Positions 52,219 through 62,225 are shown, counted from the stretch's first letter. The stretch: DNA of 64,000 bases from Polyangiaceae bacterium (GCA_016719945.1 JADJYE010000003.1:62001-126000); one strand, 5' to 3'. Program-made: numbers and translations. The notes: generated by a model from the sequence alone, not told the origin.

Positions 52219-53346
52219 GTGCGGTACGGCGTCGCGTTCTTCTCCTCGATGACCCTCGCCGCGGCGGTGACCTGGGGCGCGTGCGGCTCGCGCCGCCCCT
52301 CCCCAGCGGACGACGGCCCGAACGGCGGCAGCGGCAGCGGCAATGGCGGCAGCTCGAGCACTGGCTTCGTCTCCGACGGCGCCGCGATCTGCGGCAACGA
52401 CGTACACCAGCCGGTGACGCACCCGCCGCTCGTCTATTTCGTCCTCGATCGCTCGGGCAGCATGGAAGAGCTCGCGACCCCGGGGGGGGCCTCGCGCTGG
52501 ACGCACGTGGTGGACGCCGCGGTCTCGATGGTCGACCAGCTCGGCGCCCTCGTGCGCACGGGGCCGCGGTGTTCCCCTCACCCGAACGCCGAGGAGGGGC
52601 AGGAGTGCATCGGGGGCACCGAGGTCTACAGCCCGAAGATCGGCGCGAGCCCGAGCGCGTTCAGGGACGCGATCGACATCGACCCGTTCGGGGGCACGCC
52701 GGTCAGCGCCACGCTCGAGGCCCTGTTGCCGGAGGTGCTCGAGGTCGAGGGGCCGCGCGCGGTGATCCTGGCCACCGACGGGGCGCCGAACTGCAACCCG
52801 AACATCAGCTGCGGCGCCGACCAGTGCATGGTCAACATCGTCGGGCAATGCCCGCCCGACATCGAGAACTGCTGCGACCCCGCCGTGGGCGGCATCGCGC
52901 TCAACTGCGTCGATCGCGTGGCCACGGTGCTCGCGGTGCAGGCGCTCGCCAACGCGGGGGTCGACGTGTACGTGGTGGGCATCCCCGGCTCGGAGCAGTT
53001 CTCGGCGGTGCTCGATCAGCTCGCCGTGGTCGGCGGCGTCCCTCAGGAGGGGGCCGATGACTACTACTACCGCGTCGACGACGTCGACACGCTCGCCGAC
53101 GTGTTCCGCCAGATCGGCGCCTCGCTCGTCTCGTGCACGTACGACCTCGCCGACCCGCCGGACGCGCCTGGCAAGACGAACGTCTACTTCGACGCGTCGG
53201 TCGTGCTCCAAGACGCCGACAACGGCTGGGTCTGGGTCGACGAGGACACGATCCAGCTGGTCGGCGCGGCGTGCGACCAGCTGAAGACGGGCAACGTCTC
53301 CGAGGTTCAGATCGTCTCCGGGTGCCCGACCGAGACCCCGCGGTGA
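52219..53346 (+). CDS. VWA-domain lipoprotein
   Basis: Lipobox AVTWGACGS (Cys 22), then a Ser/Gly linker. A von Willebrand factor A domain begins VYFVLDRSGSME with the MIDAS D77-x-S79-x-S81, then later FGGTPVSATLEAL and VILATDGAPNC. Several cysteines (CGADQC, CCDPAVGG) sit in the middle. Such proteins bind metal-dependent ligands at the cell surface. The GTG start is at 52219. The stop overlaps rimI (GTGA). Confidence 0.85.
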   Translation: MRYGVAFFSSMTLAAAVTWGACGSRRPSPADDGPNGGSGSGNGGSSSTGFVSDGAAICGNDVHQPVTHPPLVYFVLDRSGSMEELATPGGASRWTHVVDAAVSMVDQLGALVRTGPRCSPHPNAEEGQECIGGTEVYSPKIGASPSAFRDAIDIDPFGGTPVSATLEALLPEVLEVEGPRAVILATDGAPNCNPNISCGADQCMVNIVGQCPPDIENCCDPAVGGIALNCVDRVATVLAVQALANAGVDVYVVGIPGSEQFSAVLDQLAVVGGVPQEGADDYYYRVDDVDTLADVFRQIGASLVSCTYDLADPPDAPGKTNVYFDASVVLQDADNGWVWVDEDTIQLVGAACDQLKTGNVSEVQIVSGCPTETPR

Positions 53347-53861
53347 CCGTGCGCGTCGCGCGCCTCCACGCCGACGACGCGGCCCGCGCGGCCTTCCTCG
53401 CGCACGCGCCGGCGCTCGACGAGCTCGCCAGGTCGGCGCTCTCGGAGCACGATTTTTCGCTCGAGGTCGAGCTCTCGCGCCCCTTCTTCCGCGCCTGCGC
53501 CGCCTGGCTCGGGGACGCCGGCGAGCGCCCGGCGGGGTTCATCCTCGCGGCCATCGGGGCCGACGAGCTGCACATCCACAGCGTCGTCGTCGACCCGCGC
53601 GCGCGCAGGCTCGGCCTGGGTCGCGCGCTGACGCGAGCGGCGCTCGAGGACGGCGCGGCGACCGGGCAGCGCATCGCCCTGCTCGAGGTCCGCCGCTCGA
53701 ACACCGCCGCGATCCGCCTGTATCGCTCGCTCGACTTCGTCGCGGTCCGGGTGCGGCGCGACTACTACGCCGACCCGCGCGAGGACGCGGTCGAGATGGC
53801 GTGCGAGCTCGAGCCCGGGGCGCTCGCGGGCTTCGACGTGGTCGAGGTGGGGGGGACTTAG
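53343..53861 (+). CDS. rimI: GNAT N-acetyltransferase (RimI-like)
   Basis: Predicted protein N-terminal alanine acetyltransferase. The acetyl-CoA motif A is HSVVVDPRARRLGLGRALT, followed by LLEVRRSNTAAIRLYRSLDF and RRDYYADPREDAVEM, the typical RimI end. GTG 53343 overlaps the previous stop (GTGA). Length 172. The rimI-type call rests on the RxxYY and EVR-N motifs; another GNAT role is possible. Confidence 0.82.
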   Translation: MTVRVARLHADDAARAAFLAHAPALDELARSALSEHDFSLEVELSRPFFRACAAWLGDAGERPAGFILAAIGADELHIHSVVVDPRARRLGLGRALTRAALEDGAATGQRIALLEVRRSNTAAIRLYRSLDFVAVRVRRDYYADPREDAVEMACELEPGALAGFDVVEVGGT

Positions 53862-53896
53862 TGGTCGTGAGCCGTCGACCTGGGGCATCATGAGCC

Positions 53897-54655
53897 ATGG
53901 GCTGCCCTCAGCGATTTCTCTCCCTGCGACGCGTGACGATGGTCGCAGCGCTGATCTCATCGATGGCGACGCCCGCCTTCGCCGAGGAGACCCCTGCGGG
54001 CGAGCCGAGCGCGGTCGCCGCTCAGTACGCGCGCGCCCCGATGGCGGATCCGCAGCAAGTGGCGGAGCTGGGCCGCATCCGGAGACAGTCGATCGCCGTT
54101 CGCCGCTCCCTCAGCGCTGGCGTTGTCGGCGCGGGGCTGGCCAGCCTGATCGGCGGCCTGGTCCTGGTGATTCCGGAGACCGACTCGGGGGCGATGCGTA
54201 TCGCTGGCATCAATACGCTCGCCTTCGGCGCCGTCAACGTCGTGGTGGGGTCGATCGCGCTCGCCGGGATCCGGGCTGAAGAGGCCGAGTGGGAGGAAGA
54301 CCGGAGCGAAGAGCGCAAGACCGCCCAGGGCTTCCAACGACACCTGTTCCACGCCCTCGCGGACGAGCGGCGCGAAGCCGTCAGCCACGGCATCAACCTC
54401 GGCCTCGCCTCGGCCTACGCGGCCGCCTCGATCGCGACGATCGTCGGCTCGCAGTTCGGCGTCGACGAGCCTCAGCGCTGGATGGCGAGCGGCATCTCCA
54501 TCGGAGCCCAGGCTTTGTTTCTCTTGGTCATCGACGCGATCGGCACCACCGACGCCGGGAGCCAATACGAGTCCATCGAGGCCCTGGCAGCCTCGGCGTT
54601 GAGCGTCTCGCTCGGACCCGACGGCGGTGGAGTCGCCATCACCCGAGCTTATTGA
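53897..54655 (+). CDS. Exported membrane protein, unknown function (252 aa)
   Basis: Signal-peptide-like start (MVAALISSMATPAFAEE after an ATG 53897 lead), then several hydrophobic helices (VVGAGLASLIGGLVLVIP, INTLAFGAVNVVVGSIALAG, LASAYAAASIATIVG, IGAQALFLLVIDAIG) with an acidic-basic loop (EEAEWEEDRSEERK). No family is recognised. Its end overlaps the opposing broken SDR by seven bases. Confidence 0.7.
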   Translation: MGCPQRFLSLRRVTMVAALISSMATPAFAEETPAGEPSAVAAQYARAPMADPQQVAELGRIRRQSIAVRRSLSAGVVGAGLASLIGGLVLVIPETDSGAMRIAGINTLAFGAVNVVVGSIALAGIRAEEAEWEEDRSEERKTAQGFQRHLFHALADERREAVSHGINLGLASAYAAASIATIVGSQFGVDEPQRWMASGISIGAQALFLLVIDAIGTTDAGSQYESIEALAASALSVSLGPDGGGVAITRAY

Positions 54656-55428
54656 GGCGCTCGGCGTTCATCGCATCGCGCGAGGTACCTGCCGAAGGCG
54701 CGCATGACCCAGAGGTGAAGGATCGCCTGGGTCCATGAGTAGATGAACCAGGGCAGACGCGGCTCGAAGTCGGAGACCAGCGCGATGAGCTCGCTGCCGC
54801 CCAGCACGGTGCGAAATTCGAGGGTGCCCTTGCCCAACGAGGTCGGAGCGACCAGGTCCCCGCCGGAGATCCGGTACACCGTGCGGTCTTCGTCGCTGAC
54901 CGCGCCGTCGAGCGACAGCTCGAGCAATGGGCGCGGCCAGCCCGCGATCGAGATCGCGCAGCCGCCATCGGCTAGCGGAATAACGCGCAGGATGGGCTTC
55001 AAGGCGCTGGGGAGCCACTCGAAGTAGAGCTCGGCCAGCTGACGTGAGCGCAGGCGCTTCGCGTTCGGGAAGCGCTGCAGCGACACCGCGCGGTTGGCCG
55101 TCGAGCGCGGCTTGCTCGCAGCTGGAGCCGTCGAGCCGAGCGGCGCGCCCGCGCTGGGCTCCGAGCGCGCCGAGGGCAACATCGAGTGGACGAGATAGAC
55201 GGCGGCGGTGGCGCCCTCGAGCGCGTTCGCCGCCTGCTCGACGTCGTACAGATCGCATCGTCGGAAGTCGACCGCTGGCCGCGTGTTCGTCGTGGGGACG
55301 CTGCGTCCGAGCGCGATCACGTCGTGGCTCTCGCACAAGGCGTCGACCAGCGCGCGCCCGACGAAGCCCGACGCGCCCGCGATGGCGATCCGCCCGCGCG
55401 TCGAGGGAGGTTGCGGGGGCGGTTTCAG
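54649..55428 (-). pseudogene. SDR/NmrA-type reductase, centre missing and start unclear
   Basis: The N-terminus has a Rossmann motif (GRIAIAGASGFVGRALVDAL) and VIALGRS, ending in ATAAVYLVHSMLPS. It then jumps to a C-terminal part (RFPNAKRLRSRQLAELYFEW, DRTVYRISGGDLV, RLPWFIYSWTQA) typical of the far end of larger epimerase/DUF2867-like proteins, so the middle (perhaps 150 residues) is gone. No ATG, GTG or TTG precedes the Rossmann motif; CTG 55428 is the nearest. It ends convergently with the membrane-protein gene. Probably non-functional. Confidence 0.6.
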
Positions 55429-55435
55429 GTTCGCC

Positions 55436-58400
55436 TCAGGGCCTCTTGCCGCCGCCGCCCCACTGGAAGTTCGTCGGCTTCTTCGGGTCGTTCTCCGGCC
55501 CCGGCTTCTTCTTCTGGTCGTCCGGCATGGACCGCACGCCGTAGTTGAGGGGCATCATCAGCAGGCGCAGCAGCATCGCGTTCGCGGTGCCGTCGTAGTC
55601 GGCGAGCAGGGTGGTGGCCTTCTTGCGCGCGTCGACGAACTCTTCGTTGAGCTCTTCCATCGCGAAGTCGCCCTGGTCGGGCGTGCGCTTCGACTGCCGG
55701 TCCTCGATCTGCTCCTTCAGGCGGTTGCAGATCTCGGTGTATTCGAACACGCGCGAGTTGCCGGTGGTCTGCGTCTGCACCCCGGACGGGCCCTTGCGCT
55801 TCGGCTGCTCCGCGAACTGCGTCGTTCGCAAGAACTTCGCCGGGATCTTGTCCATCTTCTTGGCGATGTCGCGCAGGTCCACGTTCACCACGATGCCGTG
55901 CGTGTACATGTTGAGCTTCTGGTTGAACCTGCGGTTCACCTCCTTCGCGACGGCGTCGTTGGACTCGAGCGGGTTCGCGTTGCGAAACTGGGTGTGGTCC
56001 TTCAGCTTCTCGATCAGGCGCCGGTGCGGGCTCTGCTCGGGCGTGCCGAGCGCGGTGTAGAGCTCGATGGCCTCCGCCGCGTCCTTCGGCGTCGTGATCG
56101 TGATGTCGGCGAAGAAGTCGAGCCACTGCTGGATGTAGATCTCCTCGTACCTCGTCTTCACGTTCGCGACGTACTTGGGGATGTTGTCGGGGGTCTCGTC
56201 CTTGGTGAGCGGCACGACCCAGGACTCGGCGCGCAGCAGGCCTTCGGCGGCCTCGATCTGCTTCACGACCGCGGCGTGCCCCTTCTCGGTGTAGGGCCCC
56301 TCGACCTGCTTGTAGCCCTTGCCTTCCACGAAGCTCTGGCTCTTGAAGTGCTTCTGGATCACCGGCAGGTCCGGGAACAGGCGGGGCAGCTGCACGGGCG
56401 GGAAGACCATGTTGTCGATGTCGGGCTCGCCCGACTCGTCGATCCGCTCGTCGTTGAGGCTCGAGACGATGAGGTCGTAGTAGCGATCGTTCACCGGCAC
56501 GCTCTGCAGCGCGGTGCGGACGCGCTCGACCAGGTCCTCGTTGAGCTTGATGGGCTCGATCTTCCCGCGCTTGATGAGCTCGAAGTAGTACTGGATGTGC
56601 GGGCGGATGAGCTCGCGCAGCTCGAAGTCGGTGACGTCGTTGCGCTTGTCCATGATGTCGACCCACAGGCGCGTGTAGCGCCCGGTCGCCCACTCGACGT
56701 CGAGGTGCTCGACGTCGCCCAGCATCAAGTACTGCTTGAGCGTCGTGCGGACCATCAGGTACTTCGACGCGTCGGCGGTGGTGAGCTTCTCCTCGAGGCG
56801 GTTCTTGCTCGGCTCGACGAACCCCTTGGTCATCAAGCTGGCGTAGACCTTGAGCGTCGGCTGGTACGCCTTGTCGGCGCGGTACATCCACCACTTCATC
56901 TTGAGCGGCGCGCCCTCGGCCTCGAACACGTCGTGCTCCCGCAGCAGCTCGAGCGTCGGCTTGAGCATCGCGGGCTTCTGGGAGAGCGGCCCGTCGTCGT
57001 CCCAGTTGAGCTTCGCGCTCGCCTTCGACTGCGTGAGCGACCGATCGAGGAACTCCTTGTTGAGGGAGTACGAGCGGACCGCGGGCAGCGCGAGGAGCGC
57101 GGCGAGGCCGATGGTGGCCCCGGCGATCGCCACCTTCAGCATCGTCTGACGACGCTCCTCGATCACGCTGAGGAAGCCGACGCTGCCGTCCTTGAAGATG
57201 ATGTTCGTGAACAGGTTGTAGAGGAAGTAGCTCTTCGACTCGATGTTGGGGTTGGCCTGCTGCCCCTGCTGCTGCGCCTGCTGCGGCTGGCCGGCCTGCG
57301 GGCGGATGCCCATCGCGGCGCTCATCCGCTCGAGGACGCGGTCCATCGGCTTGCCCTCTTGCGTGCCGCTCGTGAAGTAGAAGCCGCGCAGCATGGGCGT
57401 GCCCTGGAACGTGTTCGACTGGAACGTCACGTTGACCAGCTCGGACAGGTTGCGCTTGAGGGCGGCGAACTCGATGGGGAACCTGAAGAGCTTCTCCCTC
57501 GCCTCACGGCTGCGCTCCTGGGCGCAGCGCTTGAGCGAGCGGAAGTGCAGGTACTTCACGAGCAGGTCGAACTCGGCGTCGAACAGCTTACCGGGCTCGT
57601 TCTTCGGGACGTTGAGCCCGACCGTCGCGCCCCAGATCTGCGTGCGGTCGCTCTTCTTCAGATCGCCGAAGAACTCGACGAAGCCGGCCACCAGATCGAT
57701 CTTGGTGAACAGCATGTAGACCGGCACGACCATGTGAAGCTGCGTGATCACCTCGTCGATGCGCGCGCGGATCTTCTTGCCGTAGCTCTCGATCTGCTGC
57801 TCGTTCGCGTCGAGCAGCTCGTTGACGCTGATCGCCACGATGATGCCGTTGATCGGCTTCTTCTGGCGGTACTTGAGCAAGAACTGCAGGAAGCTGATCC
57901 ACTCGTCGCGGTCGTCGGACTCGGTCGTGTAGCGACCGGCGGTGTCGAGGATGATCGCCTCGTTGGTGAACCACCAGTCGCAGTTACGCGTGCCGCCGAC
58001 GCCGCACGCCGCCGGCGCCGGCGCCGGTCGGGAAGGCCAGCCCCGAGTGCTTGAGGGCGGTGGTCTTCCCAGCGCCGGGCGGGCCGATGATCATGTACCA
58101 GGGCATCGCGTACAGCGCGGCCGCCCCGATCTTCCCGCCTGCGCCGGTCTTCGACGTCTTGATGGCGGAGAGGCCCTCTTGGAGCTTCTTCTGGAGGTCC
58201 TGGATCTCGGCGCGCCGCTCGGGGCGCGCGTTCATCGCCTGCTGGCTGGCCTGCTGGACGATCGCGTTCTCCAGCTTCTTCGCGGCGCGCCGCGCGAGCA
58301 GCTTCTTGACGCCCCAGATCCCCGCGACCGCGAGGACGATGAGGAGCGTCATGAGAACGGGGAAGGCGGTCCCCCAGCTGAAGATGAAATACGCGGCCCA

Positions 58401-58445
58401 GATGATGAGGACGAGGACCCCACCCAGGATGCACCAGAGCAACAC
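55436..58445 (-). CDS. tssM: Type VI secretion protein TssM (IcmF), frameshifted
   Basis: Inner-membrane core subunit of T6SS. The start is GTG 58445 (TTG 58442 also possible). Two membrane helices (about 5-20 and 28-45), then the N-terminal ATPase-like domain with Walker A GPPGAGKT at 121-128, then (second frame) RNCDWWFTNEAIILDTAGRY and later a third helix (IAGATIGLAALLALPAVRSY) and the IcmF-related periplasmic region. The frames meet near 58000-58010; removing one base gives VGGTRNCDWW and about 1002 residues. No tssL, tssK, tssB/C or clpV lies in the window. A 221-residue gene precedes it on the same strand. Confidence 0.92.
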
Positions 58446-58498
58446 GCCGCCAAACGTATCAGAGACCGCGACCCCGGCGAGCCTCGCGCGGCCCGGGG

Positions 58499-59164
58499 TC
58501 AGTGCACGTAGTCGTTCGGCTCCAGCGACAGAGGGTCGGCGCCGTCGCTCGCGTGATCGGCTCGAACCGCGTCGACGATGATGTCGAGCACCTCGAGGCG
58601 GGTGGAGGGACGCACGAAATCCTCGAGATCGACGTCGGGGAGCTCGGCCAGCCGGCGCGAGGCCGCGTCGAGGTCGCTGGGGTCGAGGTCGAAGCCAGCG
58701 AGGTCGTGCGCCCCGCGCTCGAGATCGCCCGACAGCGCCTCGCTCACCAAGACGACTGGGTGAATGACCAGGTGCACCCGGTGCATCTCGAGCCGATGAT
58801 CGTCGCCCGTCGAGCCCAGGCGCCACCACGACGCGTGCCGCCGGCGGATCACCTCGCCCAGGTAGGCGCCCGCAGCCTGCGCGACCAGCTCCGCCGGCTC
58901 TGCCGGGGCGGCGTCGCCCCGCGCCGCGACGACGCCGCGGGCGCCTGCGAGGTAGTGATCCAGCAGCGGGAGAGTCTCTGGAGCAAAATCGAGCTTTACG
59001 CCGACCGCCCTTTCGACGAAACGAACACACGCGTGGGCGAGATCGGCGATGCTGTCGGGCGGGGGCGCTGCAAGCAGCTGCGCCTCGCGAGCCTCGGCCG
59101 ATTCGACCTCACCAGCGTCGTTCGCGGCTGCTTCGTCGACCTTTTCTTCGTCCTCGTTCGACAT
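58499..59164 (-). CDS. Hypothetical protein upstream of tssM (221 aa)
   Basis: Starts at ATG 59164 behind a strong GAGGAG. Acidic N-terminus, then a helical domain (LKLDFAPETLPLLDHYL-like KLDFAPETLPLLDHYLAGA, WWRLGSTGDDHRL, HLVIHPVVLVSEALSG). No signal peptide. Its stop is 54 bases before tssM on the same strand, so it may work with T6SS, but it is not a recognised Tss subunit. Confidence 0.7.
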   Translation of the reverse strand: MSNEDEEKVDEAAANDAGEVESAEAREAQLLAAPPPDSIADLAHACVRFVERAVGVKLDFAPETLPLLDHYLAGARGVVAARGDAAPAEPAELVAQAAGAYLGEVIRRRHASWWRLGSTGDDHRLEMHRVHLVIHPVVLVSEALSGDLERGAHDLAGFDLDPSDLDAASRRLAELPDVDLEDFVRPSTRLEVLDIIVDAVRADHASDGADPLSLEPNDYVH

Positions 59165-59247
59165 CCAATCTCCTCGGCTCCTCGTGCCACTCTCTCGGAC
59201 GAGCGTCGACCTTCCGTTAGGTAATTAGCCCGTGGTAGGCTCCCCCC

Positions 59248-59985
59248 GTGCGTCTCGGCGTCTTTAGCGATACCCACGCCAATTATGAGGCGCTTTCCGC
59301 CGTCTTGGAGGCATACAAGACGGAGCGGATCGACGTCTTTTACTGCCTCGGCGACACCGTCGGGTACGGCGGGTCACCGAACGAGTGCGCGGATCTCGTG
59401 CGGCTGACGGCGAAGAAGACGATCCTCGGCAACCACGACGCGGCCGTCGCCGGTCGCATGGACTACTCGTACTACTACGAGGCCGCGCGCCAGGCGCTCG
59501 ACACCCACGCCGCCCTGCTCTCGCCCGAGAACATGAGCTGGCTCCGCTCGCTCCCCTACAAGGAGAAGCTGGAGGACATCGACGTCGACCTCTGCCACGG
59601 CTCGCCCGTGCGCCTCGAGGAGTTCGAGTACATCTTCGCGCCCGAGCAGGCGCGCGAGTGCTTGCCGATGTTCGACGAGCTCGGGCACATCACGCTCATC
59701 GGGCACTCCCACCTCTGCAAGGTGTTCGCCCTCACGCCGAACTCGGTCGAGGAGCTCCCCGCGGTCGACTTCAAGCTCGAGAAGGGCAAGAAGTACATCG
59801 TGAGCGTCGGCTCGGTCGGCCAGCCGCGCGACTACGACAACCGCGCGAGCTTCACGATCTACGACAGCGACGAGAAGAAGTTCTCCTTCAAGCGCATCGA
59901 GTACGACATCGAGTCGGCCGCCGAGAAGGTCCTGAAGGCCAAGCTCGAGCGCAACTTCGCTCACCGGCTCTACATCGGGGTCTGA
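59248..59985 (+). CDS. Metallophosphoesterase (YfcE/MJ0936-like)
   Basis: Calcineurin-like phosphoesterase of 245 residues. Metal ligands in order: FSDTH (D8, H10), CLGDTVGYGG (D36), GNHDAA (N62, H63), CHGSP and GHSHLCK. It resembles small phosphodiesterases of the YfcE type; the substrate is unknown. GTG 59248 begins directly at the first motif. It is divergent from the 221-residue gene. Confidence 0.9.
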   Translation: MRLGVFSDTHANYEALSAVLEAYKTERIDVFYCLGDTVGYGGSPNECADLVRLTAKKTILGNHDAAVAGRMDYSYYYEAARQALDTHAALLSPENMSWLRSLPYKEKLEDIDVDLCHGSPVRLEEFEYIFAPEQARECLPMFDELGHITLIGHSHLCKVFALTPNSVEELPAVDFKLEKGKKYIVSVGSVGQPRDYDNRASFTIYDSDEKKFSFKRIEYDIESAAEKVLKAKLERNFAHRLYIGV

Positions 59986-60050
59986 CCAACTGGCGGCCCG
60001 GCGGCGCTTCGGGTAACGGCGAGGGCGTGGCTGTCAGTTCTCCCCCCTGT

Positions 60051-60071
60051 CCCCCTCACGCGGTGAGGGGG
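60051..60071. repeat. Perfect hairpin palindrome (REP-like)
   Basis: ccccctcac-gcg-gtgaggggg is self-complementary with a three-base centre. It lies in the 103-base spacer before the epimerase gene and resembles 20165-20186. The GGAG used for the TTG start of the next gene is a few bases downstream. Confidence 0.55.
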
Positions 60072-60088
60072 GATATCGGAGCCCACGC

Positions 60089-61090
60089 TTGACCGTCCTC
60101 GTCACGGGCGCCTCCGGGCACGTGGGCGCGGCGCTCGTCCGCGCCCTGCTGGTTAGGGGCGAGCGGGTGCGCGCCGTCGTGCGCAGCGACGTCCGCGCGG
60201 TGAAGGGGCTCGACCTCGAGCTCGCGCGCGTCGACGTGACCGACGAGCGCGGGGTCGACGAGGCGGTGCGGGGCGCGAGCGTCGTCTACCACGCGGCGGC
60301 TCGCCTCACGCTCGAGGCGACGCACGATCCGCTGGCCGATCAGGTCAACGTCGACGGCACGCGCAACATCGTCGCGGCTTGTCGCAGGCACGGCGTGCGC
60401 AGGCTGGTCCACTTCAGCACCGCGCACGCGCTCGGGCGGGGGGGGGGCGGCCTGCTCGACGAGGGCTCGGGCCTGCCGTACGAGCGCTCGAAGGCCGCCG
60501 CTGAGCGCGAGGTCGTCAGCGCGAGCGAGACCGATCTCGACGCCGTCATCGTAAGCCCGTGCGCCGTCATCGGGCCGTTCGATCACAAGCCCTCCTACAT
60601 GGGGCGCGTGCTCATCATGCTCGCGCGGGGGCTGGTGCCCGCGGTGGTGGTGGGCGGGCAGAGCTGGGTCGACGTCCGCGATATCGCCGCCGGCGCGATC
60701 GCCGCGGCCGAGCGAGGCAAGCGCGGCGAGCGGTACGTCCTGTCTGGACGCTGGCTGCCGATGCTCGACTTCATGCGCATCGCGGCGCGGGCCGCCGGGG
60801 TCTCGCCGCCTCTCTTCGAGCTGCCGACCAGCGTGGCGAGGGGCTTCGCGCCGCTCGCCGAGCGGGCCGCGCGCCTGATGAAGAAGGAGCCGCTGTTCAC
60901 GCGCGCCTCCTTCGACGCGCTCGAGCCTTCCCCCCGGGACTACGGGGACGCCGCCACGCGCGACCTCGGCTACGCCCCGAGGGACCTCGAGCAGACCTTG
61001 GCGGAGACGTTCGCGTGGTACGGCGAGCGCGGCATGATGCCGCGCGGCGGCCGGCTCGCCCGCATGTTAGGGGTCACCCAGCGCACATGA
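60089..61090 (+). CDS. NAD-dependent epimerase/dehydratase
   Basis: Extended SDR: GASGHVGAALVRALL at the N-terminus, VVYHAAARLTL, the YERSK catalytic pair and SPCAVIGPFD. Length 333. TTG 60089 is used, with a GGAG eight bases before; no better start fits. The stop overlaps the next gene (ATGA), so two paralogous extended SDRs form a pair. Similar to 3-beta-hydroxysteroid or dihydroflavonol-type reductases; the substrate is unknown. Confidence 0.88.
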   Translation: MTVLVTGASGHVGAALVRALLVRGERVRAVVRSDVRAVKGLDLELARVDVTDERGVDEAVRGASVVYHAAARLTLEATHDPLADQVNVDGTRNIVAACRRHGVRRLVHFSTAHALGRGGGGLLDEGSGLPYERSKAAAEREVVSASETDLDAVIVSPCAVIGPFDHKPSYMGRVLIMLARGLVPAVVVGGQSWVDVRDIAAGAIAAAERGKRGERYVLSGRWLPMLDFMRIAARAAGVSPPLFELPTSVARGFAPLAERAARLMKKEPLFTRASFDALEPSPRDYGDAATRDLGYAPRDLEQTLAETFAWYGERGMMPRGGRLARMLGVTQRT

Positions 61091-62088
61091 AGAGGATGGT
61101 CGTCACCGGGTCGAGCGGCTTCGTCGGAGGGCACGTCGTCCGCGCCCTCGCTTCGCGAGGGGACGAGGTCGTCGCGCTCGACGTCGCGGCGCCGCGCGAG
61201 CCCTTCGCCTCCGACAAGGTGCAGGTGGTCACCGCCGATCTGCGCGACGCCGCGGCCCTCGAGCAGGCCGTCCGCGGCGCCGACAGCGTCTTTCACGTCG
61301 CCTCGCGCGTGCAGACGCGCGCGCACGGCTCGGACGAGGTCTTCGAAGTCAACGTCGGCGGCACCGAGAAGCTGCTCGCCGCGTGCCGCGACGTCGGGGT
61401 GCCTCGCTTCGTGTACGTGTCGTCGGCCAGCGTCGTCTACGACGGCAAGGACATCGAGCGCGGCGACGAGAAGCTGCCGTACCCCACCCACTTCCACGCC
61501 CCCTACGCCGAGTCGAAGGCCATCGCGGAGGCCAAGGTGCTGAAGGAGAACGGCAAGGGCGGCCTCGCCACCTGCTCCATCCGCCCGCACGTCGTCTTCG
61601 GCCCTGGCGACGCGCGCTTCTTCCCCGCGATCCTCGCGCGCGCCAAGTCGGGCCGCCTCAAGGCCTACGTGGGCGACGCGCACAAGCTGAGCGACTTCAC
61701 CTACGTCGACAACCTCGTCCACGGCATGTTGCTCGCCGCCGACAAGCTCGAGGCCTCGGGGCCGGTCGGCGGCCAGGCGTACTTCGTCACCAACGGCGAG
61801 CCGGTCGCGTTCTGGGAGTTCATCGGCAAGGTCCTCGACGGGCTCGGCTATCCGCGCCCGACGTTCCGCGTCCCGTACCCCATCGCGTTCGGCGCCGCGG
61901 CCATCCGCGAGACCATCGACGCCCTGCGCGGCGCGACCCCCACGGAAGATCGCTTCTCGCGCTTCACCATCCGCTACCTCACGACGCACCACTACTTCTC
62001 GTGCGACAAGGCCAAGCGCGACCTCGGCTACGAGCGGACCGTCGACATCGACGAGGGCATCCGCCGGACGCTCGCGACGCTGCGCTAG
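61087..62088 (+). CDS. 3-beta-HSD/epimerase-type SDR
   Basis: Extended SDR: GSSGFVGGHVVRAL, SVFHVASRVQ, the YAESK pair and RPHVVFGPGD, then a C-terminal HKLSDFTYVDNLVHGM block typical of 3-beta-hydroxysteroid dehydrogenase/isomerase and sterol decarboxylase (NSDHL-like) enzymes. Length 333. It is coupled to the previous SDR by ATGA. Some myxobacteria make sterols, but a role there is only a suggestion. A strong hairpin follows. Confidence 0.87.
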   Translation: MKRMVVTGSSGFVGGHVVRALASRGDEVVALDVAAPREPFASDKVQVVTADLRDAAALEQAVRGADSVFHVASRVQTRAHGSDEVFEVNVGGTEKLLAACRDVGVPRFVYVSSASVVYDGKDIERGDEKLPYPTHFHAPYAESKAIAEAKVLKENGKGGLATCSIRPHVVFGPGDARFFPAILARAKSGRLKAYVGDAHKLSDFTYVDNLVHGMLLAADKLEASGPVGGQAYFVTNGEPVAFWEFIGKVLDGLGYPRPTFRVPYPIAFGAAAIRETIDALRGATPTEDRFSRFTIRYLTTHHYFSCDKAKRDLGYERTVDIDEGIRRTLATLR

Positions 62089-62156
62089 TCCCGTGGAAAC
62101 GAAGTTTCCGCGCAAACCATGAGGGGTTCCCTTCGGGATAGACCCACGCGTTGCCC

Positions 62157-62202
62157 AAGAATTCGGGCCGCCTTCGCCCCGTCAGGGGCGGCCCGAATTC
62201 TT
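62157..62202 (+). terminator. Strong hairpin after the SDR pair
   Basis: aagaattcgggccgcc and ggcggcccgaattctt are perfect 16-base arms around a 14-base loop. It lies 69 bases after the stop at 62088. There is no T tract, so termination may be factor-dependent, or it may be a processing or stability hairpin. Confidence 0.6.
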
Positions 62203-62225
62203 CAAGCATCGATGGTTCCAGGGGA

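Noticed and set aside
55208..58054. A 948-codon open frame on the plus strand opposite tssM
   Set aside because: It mirrors the tssM codons in antisense, has Leu/Val/Arg-heavy low-information sequence, and no known motif. High GC leaves antisense frames open by chance.
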